Below are positions 50,105-58,052 of a stretch of 64,000 bases of DNA, piece by piece; within the stretch, counting starts at the first letter, position 1, and each line of letters starts with the position of its first letter. The notes beneath the pieces are model-generated. The model ran no database searches. It saw only the letters and a program-made list of their open reading frames with translations, and had not been told where the DNA came from. A program made the position numbers and the translations under genes. The DNA comes from Sphingomonas sp. Leaf343 (GTDB lineage Bacteria > Pseudomonadota > Alphaproteobacteria > Sphingomonadales > Sphingomonadaceae): contig NZ_LMPG01000001.1 in assembly GCF_001423765.1 (NCBI RefSeq), positions 440,073-504,072 on the forward strand. Direction: 5' to 3'.

Positions 50105-51648
50105 GCGGCTTCGACCTCACGGGTTGGGCGATGGAGGCGCTGATCGCGTCGACGCTGCTGATGGTCGCCGTGCTGCTGGCGCGCGGTCCGGTACGCCGCG
50201 CCTTCGGACCTCAGGTCGCCTATGCGCTCTGGGCGTTGCCGGCGCTCCGCCTGCTGTTGCCGCCGCTGCCCGCCGACTGGCGCGAGCAGGCGGTAATGCC
50301 GATCACCCGCGCCAGCGAAGTGGTGACGGTGCTGATCGTACCCGCCCGAGCCCTGCCGGCGGCGACGCCGGTCGTGGCCGCGGCGGCGGAACCTTCGCTC
50401 TGGGCGACATTGCCGTGGGGCATGATCGTGGCCGGTGCCTGGGTAGTGGGTGCCGCCGCCTTCTTCGCCTTCCACATGGTCAATCACCGCCGCTTTTGCG
50501 CGCGGGTGCTGTCCGAGGCGAAGCTGGTCGATGAGGTCGACGGCATCCGCGTCATCGAAAGCGCCGCCGCCAGTGGTCCGCTGGCGTTCGGAACGGCACG
50601 CCGCTTCGTCGCCTTTCCGCGCGATTTCGCCGACCGTTACGACGCGGACGAGCGCGAACTCGCGCTGGCGCACGAACTGGGCCACCACGCCCGCGGCGAC
50701 CTGTTCGCCAACTGGGCGGCGCTCGCCGTCCTCGCGCTCCACTGGTTCAATCCGGTAGCGTGGCGCGCCTTCCGCGCCTTTCGCTGCGATCAGGAACTGG
50801 CGAACGACGCCCGCGTCCTCGCCGGCCGCAGCCGCACCGATCGTCACATCTATGCCTGCGCCATCGTCAAGGCGGCGCACGGCGGCGCGGTGTCCGCCGC
50901 CTGCCACCTCCACACCATCGCCGATCTGAAAGGGAGACTGAAGATGCTGACCAACTCGCGCGTCTCGCGCACCCGTTTGATGACCGGCGCCGTCGCGGTC
51001 ATGGGCCTCGTCGCGACCGGCCTCGTCGCCACCGCCTCCGGCACCCGGGCCGCCGCCGCGGTGACGAACACGATCGAGGCCGCGACGGGTGTGAAGATCG
51101 CGACGCCACCGGCCCCGCCGGCGCCTCCGGCGGCGGCGGGCAACGTCAAGCGCGTCGTGATCGTGAAGGACGGCAAGACACATGTGTACGAGGGTGCGGA
51201 AGCGGATCATTATGCCGCGACCCACGCGCTGCCGATCCCGCCTGTTCCGCCCGTCGCGCCGCGTCAGGGGACGATCCCCCCCGTACCGCCGGTGCCGCCG
51301 GTCGCCGCCGTCGTGCCGGACGTCAACATCTCCTCCGCCGATTGCGGATCTGGAGAGCCCCGGGCCTTCGTCGTCACGCGTAACCAGAACGGCAGCAAGG
51401 CGACGGTCATCTGCAACGATCGCATCGCAGCGGCTGCCCGCGCCGGTGCCTTGTCCGAAACCGATCAGCAGGACATCCAGCGCAAGGCGATGAACGCGGC
51501 ACTCGCCAGCCTGTACGCGACCCGCGCGTCGCTCGCCGTCAACGGTATGATCCCGGAGGAAGGCCGGCAGGAAGCGGTCGCGGGGATCGACGAGTCGATC
51601 GCCGAACTGAAGGGCGAGATCGCCGACATCGGCAAGGACAAGGACTGA
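50101..51648 (+). CDS. M56-family membrane metalloprotease (BlaR1-like) with unusual C-terminal domain
   Basis: 515 residues. Four membrane helices are in the first 330, and the zinc motif HELGHHARGD (His191, Glu192, His195) lies between helices, as in BlaR1/MecR1. After a Pro/Ala linker (about 334-350), the periplasmic part is not a penicillin-binding domain. It has a short strand VKRVVIVKDGKTHVYEG, another Pro-rich stretch (about 382-405), and a helical end of about 100 residues with two Cys (ADCGSG, ATVICND). It probably senses a non-beta-lactam signal and cuts the BlaI-like repressor. Confidence 0.9.
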   Translation: MSGFDLTGWAMEALIASTLLMVAVLLARGPVRRAFGPQVAYALWALPALRLLLPPLPADWREQAVMPITRASEVVTVLIVPARALPAATPVVAAAAEPSLWATLPWGMIVAGAWVVGAAAFFAFHMVNHRRFCARVLSEAKLVDEVDGIRVIESAAASGPLAFGTARRFVAFPRDFADRYDADERELALAHELGHHARGDLFANWAALAVLALHWFNPVAWRAFRAFRCDQELANDARVLAGRSRTDRHIYACAIVKAAHGGAVSAACHLHTIADLKGRLKMLTNSRVSRTRLMTGAVAVMGLVATGLVATASGTRAAAAVTNTIEAATGVKIATPPAPPAPPAAAGNVKRVVIVKDGKTHVYEGAEADHYAATHALPIPPVPPVAPRQGTIPPVPPVPPVAAVVPDVNISSADCGSGEPRAFVVTRNQNGSKATVICNDRIAAAARAGALSETDQQDIQRKAMNAALASLYATRASLAVNGMIPEEGRQEAVAGIDESIAELKGEIADIGKDKD

Positions 51649-51710
51649 CACTCGCAGGGCGGACGGGCCGGGGTTGCGCCCCGGTCCGCCAGCCGCCATT
51701 TCTGCTGGCG

Positions 51711-52565
51711 ATGGCACAACACCCCACCGGCGTCCCGATGCGGCTGGACCCTCTGGTCACCCGCATTCTCGCGCCCAACGCCTCCGCCTATACCTATACC
51801 GGTACGCAATCCTATGTGGTCGGCGACACCGATGTCGCGGTGATCGATCCCGGTCCCGACGATCCCGCCCACCTCGCCGCGCTGATCGCGGAGATCGGCG
51901 GGCGACCAGTGACGGCGATCATGGCCACGCATCATCACCGCGATCACAGCCCCGCCACCCGTCCGCTCGCGGCCGCCACCGGTGCTCCGATCGTCGGCGC
52001 CGCGCCGTTTTCGGTTGCGGGTGAGGGCGGAGCGGACGCGGCGTTCGACGCCGACTACGCGCCAGATCGGGTCCTTGCAGACGGTGAGGCGGTGATCGGC
52101 ACTGGCTGGAGCCTGATGGCCCTGGCGACGCCCGGCCACACGTCGAACCACCTGTGTTTTGCGCTTCCCGAAAGCGGCGTGCTGTTTTCCGGCGATCACG
52201 TCATGGGCTGGGCCACCAGCGTCGTCTCCCCTCCGGACGGCGATATGGGCGCGTACATGGCAAGTCTGGAACGGCTGATGGAGCGCGACGACCGCATCTA
52301 TTATCCCGGTCACGGTGACGCAGTGGAAAATCCGCGACGGCTTGTGCGTGGCATGCTGGGACATCGCAAGCAGCGCGAGGGCCAGATCTTGCGTCTGCTG
52401 GGGCAGGGGGAGTGGCCGGTGGGGACGATGGTGGCGCGCATGTATGCCGGGCTGGACCCGCGGCTGTTGGGCGCGGCGGAACGATCGGTGCTGGCGCACC
52501 TCTATGATCTGCGCGGCCGCGGCATGGTCGCCGACGATGGCGAAACGTGGCGAATCGCGGCATGA
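51711..52565 (+). CDS. MBL-fold metallo-hydrolase
   Basis: 284 residues from ATG 51711; ATG 51738 is possible. The metallo-beta-lactamase site is MATHHHRDHSPATRPL (HxHxDH-like), with GHTSNHLCF, SGDHVMGW and the final YPGHGD. A C-terminal winged-helix-like domain (QILRLLGQGEWPVGTMVARMYAGLD) is as in glyoxalase II or RNase Z-type hydrolases. It starts an overlapping chain with DUF4230 and nadA. Substrate unknown; a thioester or phosphodiester is plausible. Confidence 0.92.
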   Translation: MAQHPTGVPMRLDPLVTRILAPNASAYTYTGTQSYVVGDTDVAVIDPGPDDPAHLAALIAEIGGRPVTAIMATHHHRDHSPATRPLAAATGAPIVGAAPFSVAGEGGADAAFDADYAPDRVLADGEAVIGTGWSLMALATPGHTSNHLCFALPESGVLFSGDHVMGWATSVVSPPDGDMGAYMASLERLMERDDRIYYPGHGDAVENPRRLVRGMLGHRKQREGQILRLLGQGEWPVGTMVARMYAGLDPRLLGAAERSVLAHLYDLRGRGMVADDGETWRIAA

Positions 52566-53296
52566 CGCCGTCGCCCACCCCCGTGACGCCGCCTGTTCGC
52601 TCGGGCAGCGGTGTCGGCGCGTTCCTCGTCAAGGCGACGGGTGTCGTTCTGATCCTCGTGCTGGCGGTCCTGCTCGTCCTGTGGGGCGTGCAGCGCTACG
52701 TCGCCGAGCGACTGACGCCCGATCCGGTCACGGTGGCCAGCGCCAGTCTGGAAGGGCTGCGCGAACAGAACCGCCTGTCGGCGTTCGCGGCGCGCTTCGT
52801 GGCGGTGACCACCTCCACCCAGTCGCAATACGGCCTGTCGACTAAGAAGACGCTCATCATGCCCGGGATGGTCCGGTACGAGGTCGATCTGGGCAAGCTG
52901 ACGCCGCGCGACGTGGCATGGGATCCGAAAACCTCGACCCTGTCGGTGCGGCTGCCTCCGGTAGAGGTCGAAGGCCCGCAGATCGACCTGACCCAGATCC
53001 GCGAATATGGCTCCGGCGGGCTGCTGACGACGTTCACCGACGCGGAGGCGCGGCTGGACGAGGCGAACCGCCGCGCCGGCCAGATCGAACTCGTCCGTCA
53101 GGCGAAGGCGCCGCCGATGATCCGCATCGCCCGCGACGCCACCCGCCGCGCAGTGGAGCGCAGCTTCGCGATGCCGCTCAACGCCGCCGGCCTGTCCGCC
53201 AGGGTGCAGGTCCGCTTCGCCGACGAACCCGTCGCCAGCGACGAACGCTGGGATGTCTCGCGCTCGCTGGAAGACGTGCTAGGGAACCGCCGATGA
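52562..53296 (+). CDS. DUF4230 family membrane-anchored protein
   Basis: 244 residues from ATG 52562, overlapping the MBL gene by four bases. One membrane helix (about residues 18-40, VLILVLAVLLVLWGV) anchors the protein. The DUF4230 domain follows, with SAFAARFVAVTTSTQSQYGLSTKKTLIMPGMVRYEVDLGKL and KTSTLSVRLPPVEVEGPQIDL, mostly beta strands, then helices. Function unknown. It overlaps nadA by four bases, so it is coupled to NAD synthesis at least by expression. Confidence 0.88.
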   Translation: MTPSPTPVTPPVRSGSGVGAFLVKATGVVLILVLAVLLVLWGVQRYVAERLTPDPVTVASASLEGLREQNRLSAFAARFVAVTTSTQSQYGLSTKKTLIMPGMVRYEVDLGKLTPRDVAWDPKTSTLSVRLPPVEVEGPQIDLTQIREYGSGGLLTTFTDAEARLDEANRRAGQIELVRQAKAPPMIRIARDATRRAVERSFAMPLNAAGLSARVQVRFADEPVASDERWDVSRSLEDVLGNRR

Positions 53297-54291
53297 CGAT
53301 CCAGACCTCCTTCACGGGCGTGGATATCCGCGCCGAGATCGACCGCCTCCGCAAGGAGCGCAACGCCGTGATTCTGGCGCATTATTATCAAAAGCCGGAA
53401 TTGCAGGACATCGCCGACTTCGTGGGCGACAGCCTCGATCTGTCGAAGAAGGCGCAGGCGACCGATGCGGACGTGATCGCGTTCTGCGGCGTGCGATTCA
53501 TGGCGGAAACGGCGAAGATCCTCAGCCCGCAGAAGATCGTCGTGTTGCCCGACATGGATGCTGGCTGTTCTCTGGAGGACAGCTGTCCGCCCGATCAGTT
53601 CGCGGCGTTTCGCGCGGCGCATCCCGATCACATCGCGCTGACGTACATCAACTGCTCGGCGGAGGTGAAGGGGTTGTCCGACGTGATCGTCACGTCATCG
53701 TCGGCGGAAGCGATCCTCGCGAAGATCCCGCCCGAACAGAAGATCATCTTCGGCCCCGACCGCAATCTCGGCGGCTATCTGGCGCGCAAGACCGGCCGCG
53801 ACCTGTTGCTGTGGCCCGGCGTGTGCATCGTCCACGAGGCCTTCTCGGAAACGGAGTTGCTGAAGCTGAAGGCGCAGCATCCGGGAGCGCCCGTGGCCGC
53901 GCATCCCGAATGTCCCGCGGTCATCCTCGACCATGCCGATTATGTCGGCTCGACCCGCGGAATCCTCGAATATGCGAGCGCCATGCCCGGCGACACGCTG
54001 ATCGTCGCGACCGAGCCGCACATCATCCACCAGATGGAAAAGGCGATGCCGCACAAGCGGTTCATCGGCGCACCGGGCGCGGACGGAAACTGCAACTGCA
54101 ACATCTGCCCGTACATGGCGCTCAACACGATGGAGAAACTCTACGTCGCCCTGCGCGATCTGGAGCCGCGGATCGAAATCGAGGAGGGGCTGCGTCTGCG
54201 CGCGAAGAAAAGCCTCGATGCGATGCTGGCGATGGCGTCGGGTACGGTGGGACAGGGCGATCTGGGGCCGGCCAGGGTGACGGGGGACTGA
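53293..54291 (+). CDS. nadA: Quinolinate synthase A
   Basis: 332 residues. NadA condenses iminoaspartate with dihydroxyacetone phosphate to quinolinate, using a [4Fe-4S] cluster. The family blocks are VILAHYYQKPELQDIADFVGDS, MAETAKIL, NCSAEVKG and VTSSSAEAI, HPECPAV, and GNCNCNICPYM; the cluster Cys residues are in the CSAEV, HPEC and CNCNIC regions. It is the last gene of the MBL-DUF4230-nadA chain. No nadB is visible. Confidence 0.97.
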   Translation: MTIQTSFTGVDIRAEIDRLRKERNAVILAHYYQKPELQDIADFVGDSLDLSKKAQATDADVIAFCGVRFMAETAKILSPQKIVVLPDMDAGCSLEDSCPPDQFAAFRAAHPDHIALTYINCSAEVKGLSDVIVTSSSAEAILAKIPPEQKIIFGPDRNLGGYLARKTGRDLLLWPGVCIVHEAFSETELLKLKAQHPGAPVAAHPECPAVILDHADYVGSTRGILEYASAMPGDTLIVATEPHIIHQMEKAMPHKRFIGAPGADGNCNCNICPYMALNTMEKLYVALRDLEPRIEIEEGLRLRAKKSLDAMLAMASGTVGQGDLGPARVTGD

Positions 54292-54314
54292 ACATCCGGC
54301 CGGTCCGCGCGGGA

Positions 54315-55469
54315 TCAGACCCGCGCCCGGATCAACCGTTCTTCCGTCGTCGTCAGCCCGTCCGCCGGTCGCGCGCCTTCGCCCAGCGCCTTGATCCGGT
54401 ACAGGCCGCGATCGGCGCGCTTCATCAGGTCGTCGAGGGAGGCCTCCGGATCGGGCATCGCGATGCCGATGCTGCCGCCCGACAGGATCGTCGCGTCGGT
54501 CAGCCTGTAAGGCTGGCGCAAGGCCTCCGAGGTCGCACCGCTCAGCGCCAGCGCATCGTCCTGCGTGGCCACCGCCGCCAGGATGATGAACTCGTCACCA
54601 CCGGTGCGCGCGACCAGCGCATCCGGGCCAGCCACCATCCGCATGCGGTCGGCGACGTCGCGAAGCACCGCGTCCCCGACCGCATGCCCATGCGCGTCGT
54701 TGACCTGTTTGAAGCCGTCGAGATCGATGTAGAACAAGGCCTGCCCCCGCCGCGTGGCGTGCCCCTGTTCCAATCCGGCGCGGTTGCACAGGCCGGTCAG
54801 CGGATCGTGCAGCGCGCGTTGCTGGCTGTCGAGTTCCGCCTCCATCGTCTTCACCAGCATGCGGTTCAGACGGAAGGTGGCGGCGGCCATGCTGAACAGG
54901 AAGAACGGAAGCTGCATCAGCACGACCAGCAGCACCGCTTCGCCGGTCATCACCGCGGCGACCGCGCACGGCCCCAGGATCAGCAGCAGTTGCAGGATGG
55001 CGAAGCGGGGTGCGGCGTAATTGCGCAGGCAGGCGCCACCCGCCATCGCCGCCACCGACAGACATACGATCGCGACCGTCCGCCAGTCCCCATGCGCGAT
55101 CGTGATGAACCCGCCATATCCCAGGCTCGCCGCCCACAACAGGGTCAGAAGAATGTAGAGATCGGTCGGCGTCGACAGGCCCCGCGCGGCGCGGCGCAGC
55201 GACAGGCCCAGCGTCGCCAGTCTGGTCAGGCAAACCAGGATTTCCATGACGAACCAGACGCGGAAATGGACGTCGTCGTCGTGATGCCAGGCGACCATGC
55301 CCGCCGTGACGACAGAATTGACCAGCGCCGCGAAATAGACCGGCAGCGCCCCGAACAACGCCGCCAGCAGCGCGCCGTGCAGCGCCGGCGGCGTCTTCTT
55401 GCCCGGCGACACCAGTCGCTGGAACAGGTGCAGCCGTGGCGGCGTGAAGGTATCCATCCTGCCCGTCAT
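54315..55469 (-). CDS. Membrane diguanylate cyclase (GGDEF)
   Basis: 384 residues from ATG 55467-55469; a TTG at 55527-55529 is the other candidate. About six membrane helices (residues 25-190) form an integral sensor. The GGDEF domain has LHDPLTGLCNRAGLE, FYIDLDGFKQVNDAHGHAVGD and RTGGDEFII, so the active site is intact. The inhibitory RxxD site expected just before GGDEF is missing (AGPDALVART). It would make c-di-GMP at the inner membrane. It sits between nadA and nadC on the opposite strand. Confidence 0.93.
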   Translation of the reverse strand: MTGRMDTFTPPRLHLFQRLVSPGKKTPPALHGALLAALFGALPVYFAALVNSVVTAGMVAWHHDDDVHFRVWFVMEILVCLTRLATLGLSLRRAARGLSTPTDLYILLTLLWAASLGYGGFITIAHGDWRTVAIVCLSVAAMAGGACLRNYAAPRFAILQLLLILGPCAVAAVMTGEAVLLVVLMQLPFFLFSMAAATFRLNRMLVKTMEAELDSQQRALHDPLTGLCNRAGLEQGHATRRGQALFYIDLDGFKQVNDAHGHAVGDAVLRDVADRMRMVAGPDALVARTGGDEFIILAAVATQDDALALSGATSEALRQPYRLTDATILSGGSIGIAMPDPEASLDDLMKRADRGLYRIKALGEGARPADGLTTTEERLIRARV

Positions 55470-55605
55470 CCCGCCGCTCGCCTTCGCGCCCCCGTCGATA
55501 CAGCCATTCTGGGCGAATCGGGTTAACAATGTCTGTCGCAGAATGCCGCCGGTCGCTAGACGGCGGCATGGCTATTTTACGTTTTTCCACCGGCGAGGCG
55601 GCACG

Positions 55606-56448
55606 ATGACGATCCCGGGTGGCTTCGACACGGCGGCATTCGTCCGCGCCACGCTGGCGGAGGATCTGGGCGAGGGCGGCGACATCACCTCCGCCGCGGT
55701 CATCCCCGCCGATGCGCGCTTCACCGGCGTGATGGACAGCCGCGATCCGATCGTCGTCGCGGGGCTGGAACTGGCGGAGGCGTTCTTCCGCATGCTCGAC
55801 CCGGATGTCGCGATCGAGCGCGTGGTGGAGGATGGCCAGCGTGTCGCGGCGGGCAGCGACCTGCTGCGCCTGACCGGCAATGCCCGTGCGCTGCTGACCG
55901 CCGAGCGGTCCGCGCTGAACACCGTCCAGCATCTGTCCGGCATCGCGACGCTGACCGCGACCTATGTCGATGCGATCGCCGGGACGGGCGCGACCCTGCT
56001 CGACACGCGCAAGACGATCCCCGGCCTGCGCGTGCTGGAGAAATATGCCACGCGAATGGGCGGCGCGACCAATCACCGCATGGGCCTGTGGGATGCGGCG
56101 ATGATAAAGGACAATCACGTCGCGGTCGCGGGCGGCATCGCCGCCGCCGTCCGCCGCGCCGTGGCCGCGGGTATCGCCCGCGTGATCGTGGAAGTCGACC
56201 GGATCGACCAGATCGCGCCGGCGCTGGAGGCCGGCGCGACGCACCTGCTGCTCGACAATATGCCGCCACCCACGCTGCGCGAGGCGGTGGCGTTGGTCGC
56301 CGGCCGCGTCCCGACCGAGGCATCGGGCGGTGTCCGGCTGGACACGATCCGCGCCATCGCGGAAACGGGCGTGACCTATATCAGCGTCGGTCGCCTGACC
56401 CAGTCCGCACCCGCCGCCGATATCGGGCTGGATTTCGCGCTGGTCTAG
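55606..56448 (+). CDS. nadC: Nicotinate-nucleotide pyrophosphorylase (carboxylating)
   Basis: 280 residues. NadC turns quinolinate and PRPP into nicotinate mononucleotide. The N-terminal cap has AEDLGEGGDITSAAVIP; the barrel holds LNTVQHLSGIATLT, DTRKTIPGLRVLEKYAT, GGATNHRMGLWDAAMIKDNH and VEVDRIDQIAPAL, with the C-terminal SGGVRLDTIRAIAETGVTYISVG. It works with nadA, but the two genes are separated by the GGDEF gene. Confidence 0.97.
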   Translation: MTIPGGFDTAAFVRATLAEDLGEGGDITSAAVIPADARFTGVMDSRDPIVVAGLELAEAFFRMLDPDVAIERVVEDGQRVAAGSDLLRLTGNARALLTAERSALNTVQHLSGIATLTATYVDAIAGTGATLLDTRKTIPGLRVLEKYATRMGGATNHRMGLWDAAMIKDNHVAVAGGIAAAVRRAVAAGIARVIVEVDRIDQIAPALEAGATHLLLDNMPPPTLREAVALVAGRVPTEASGGVRLDTIRAIAETGVTYISVGRLTQSAPAADIGLDFALV

Positions 56449-56500
56449 TGGCGTGCGGCACCCGCTTTGCGCTATCGCGGCGGGCAAGCAGGAAAGGGAA

Positions 56501-56905
56501 ATGATGCGTCCGAAATCCGTGGTGCAGGCCGAACGCATCTATCTGGCCGCGACGGGCCTGTTGCTGGCCAGTTCGGTCGCGGTCTGGCCGGAACTGACCG
56601 CTGCTTACGGCTTCGGCCTGGCCGCCGGGGTGACGGCGTTCACCGTCGGCGCATTCCTGTTGCTGATCCTGCTGACCACGCGGCGGGGCAGCGGGATCTC
56701 GCGTATCCTGCTGACGATCCTGACCGCGTTCGGTGTCGCGTCGCTGTTGTACCAGATCGCCACCGCACAGCTCGCCTTCGGATTGCTGGGCGTCATCAAC
56801 ACGGTACAGGTCGTGTTGACGGTCATCGGGGCCGTGCTGCTGTTCCGGCCGAATGCGGGCATCTGGTTCGCCCGCGAGCATGACGAGTGGGAGGAAGACG
56901 CGTGA
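56501..56905 (+). CDS. Four-helix membrane protein, unknown
   Basis: 134 residues from ATG 56501, with GGAAAGGG ahead. Four hydrophobic helices run from about residues 10 to 120 (IYLAATGLLLASSVAVWP, AAGVTAFTVGAFLLLILL, LLTILTAFGVASLLYQI, VINTVQVVLTVIGAVLL), with an acidic C-terminus (REHDEWEED). Function unknown. It overlaps the RNase T2 gene by four bases (GTGA) and lies 52 bases after nadC. Confidence 0.83.
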   Translation: MMRPKSVVQAERIYLAATGLLLASSVAVWPELTAAYGFGLAAGVTAFTVGAFLLLILLTTRRGSGISRILLTILTAFGVASLLYQIATAQLAFGLLGVINTVQVVLTVIGAVLLFRPNAGIWFAREHDEWEEDA

Positions 56906-57615
56906 TCCGTACCATCCTGATCGCGGCAGCGCTGTCTGGCTTGCCCGCCATTGCAGACGCGCAGGCGCTGCAATGCCGGATCCCGGCCCAGCCCAATCGG
57001 CCCCGGCCCGACCTGCCGACGCGCAGCCAGCCCAGCCGCGTGGTGCCGATCGGCAGCTACACGCTCGCGATCACATGGTCGCCGAACTATTGTCGGGAGC
57101 ATGCGCGCGACGCCTCCGCCCGGTTCCAGTGCGGGGGCGGCAACCGCTTCGGCTTCACGCTGCACGGACTGTGGCCGGACGGCGAGGGGAAGGAATGGCC
57201 GCAATATTGCCGGCCGACGGGCCTGATCCCCTCACGCGTGGTGCGGACCAGTCTCTGCTCGACGCCGTCCGCGCAACTGATGCAGCATGAATGGGCGAAG
57301 CACGGCACCTGTATGCCCGGCTACAGCCCCGCGCGGTATTTCGCACAGTCGACGCGGCTATATCGCGTGCTCCGCTATCCCGACATGGACGCCCTGTCGC
57401 GCCGGTCGCTGACCGCCGACGGACTGGCGCGGGCGGTCGCCGGGGCCAATCCGGGGCTGCGCGCCGACATGATGCGGATCACCGCGGACCGTCAGGGCTG
57501 GCTGGACGAGATCTGGATCTGCCTCGACAAACGGTTCGGTTACCGGCGCTGTCCGGCGCATCAGGGCGGGCTGGCCCCGACCGCCGAGGTACGGATCTGG
57601 CGCGGCCGACGCTAA
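56902..57615 (+). CDS. Exported ribonuclease T2
   Basis: 237 residues from GTG 56902. A signal peptide ends AIADAQALQ. The two conserved active-site segments are FTLHGLWPD (His) and MQHEWAKHGTC (His, Glu, His). Several Cys residues probably pair in the periplasm. RNase T2 enzymes cleave RNA through cyclic phosphates and may scavenge extracellular RNA. It is coupled to the four-helix membrane gene and converges on DUF4112 with a four-base overlap of stops. Confidence 0.95.
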   Translation: MIRTILIAAALSGLPAIADAQALQCRIPAQPNRPRPDLPTRSQPSRVVPIGSYTLAITWSPNYCREHARDASARFQCGGGNRFGFTLHGLWPDGEGKEWPQYCRPTGLIPSRVVRTSLCSTPSAQLMQHEWAKHGTCMPGYSPARYFAQSTRLYRVLRYPDMDALSRRSLTADGLARAVAGANPGLRADMMRITADRQGWLDEIWICLDKRFGYRRCPAHQGGLAPTAEVRIWRGRR

Positions 57616-58046
57616 CCCGCCAGCGTCGCCGTACCGGGATGGTGTTTGTCTAGGTGGCGGCGAATGATGCGCAGGTTGCGCGTGTTCGAGCGGAAGAAGA
57701 AATCGGCCGCATCGCCGACGAACGGCACGAGGCCCAATACCGCATCGAACCCGACATTGCCCATCATCCGCGCAAGCTGGAACCTGGACATGCCCAGATT
57801 GCGCGCTTCCCACACGATCCAGCCACCGAGCGCCGCCGCCGCCAGATCGCCGACGACCGGGATCAGTCCCAGCAGGAAGTCGAGGCCGACGGGGCGGTTG
57901 ATCCCCGGCACGGTAAAGCTGCGCTCCAGCAACTTCTCCATCGCCTCGATCCGCCGCCGGACGGCTGCGGCATCGCGACCCAGTGGTAGCTGATCGAACA
58001 GCCGGGGATCGATGGCGGGGTGCGGGCGGGCGGCGCGTGTGTCCAT
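57612..58046 (-). CDS. DUF4112 family membrane protein
   Basis: 144 residues. A helical N-terminal part leads to the DUF4112 core LLERSFTVPGINRPVGLDFLLGLIPVVGDLAAAALGGWIVWEARNLG, with a second GLVPFVGDAADFFFRSNTRNL repeat. Two hydrophobic stretches, each with a P-V-V-G-D or P-F-V-G-D motif, suggest a membrane-hairpin protein. Role unknown. Seven bases downstream of the solute-binding gene, on the same strand. Confidence 0.9.
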   Translation of the reverse strand: MDTRAARPHPAIDPRLFDQLPLGRDAAAVRRRIEAMEKLLERSFTVPGINRPVGLDFLLGLIPVVGDLAAAALGGWIVWEARNLGMSRFQLARMMGNVGFDAVLGLVPFVGDAADFFFRSNTRNLRIIRRHLDKHHPGTATLAG

Positions 58047-58052
58047 GTCCGG

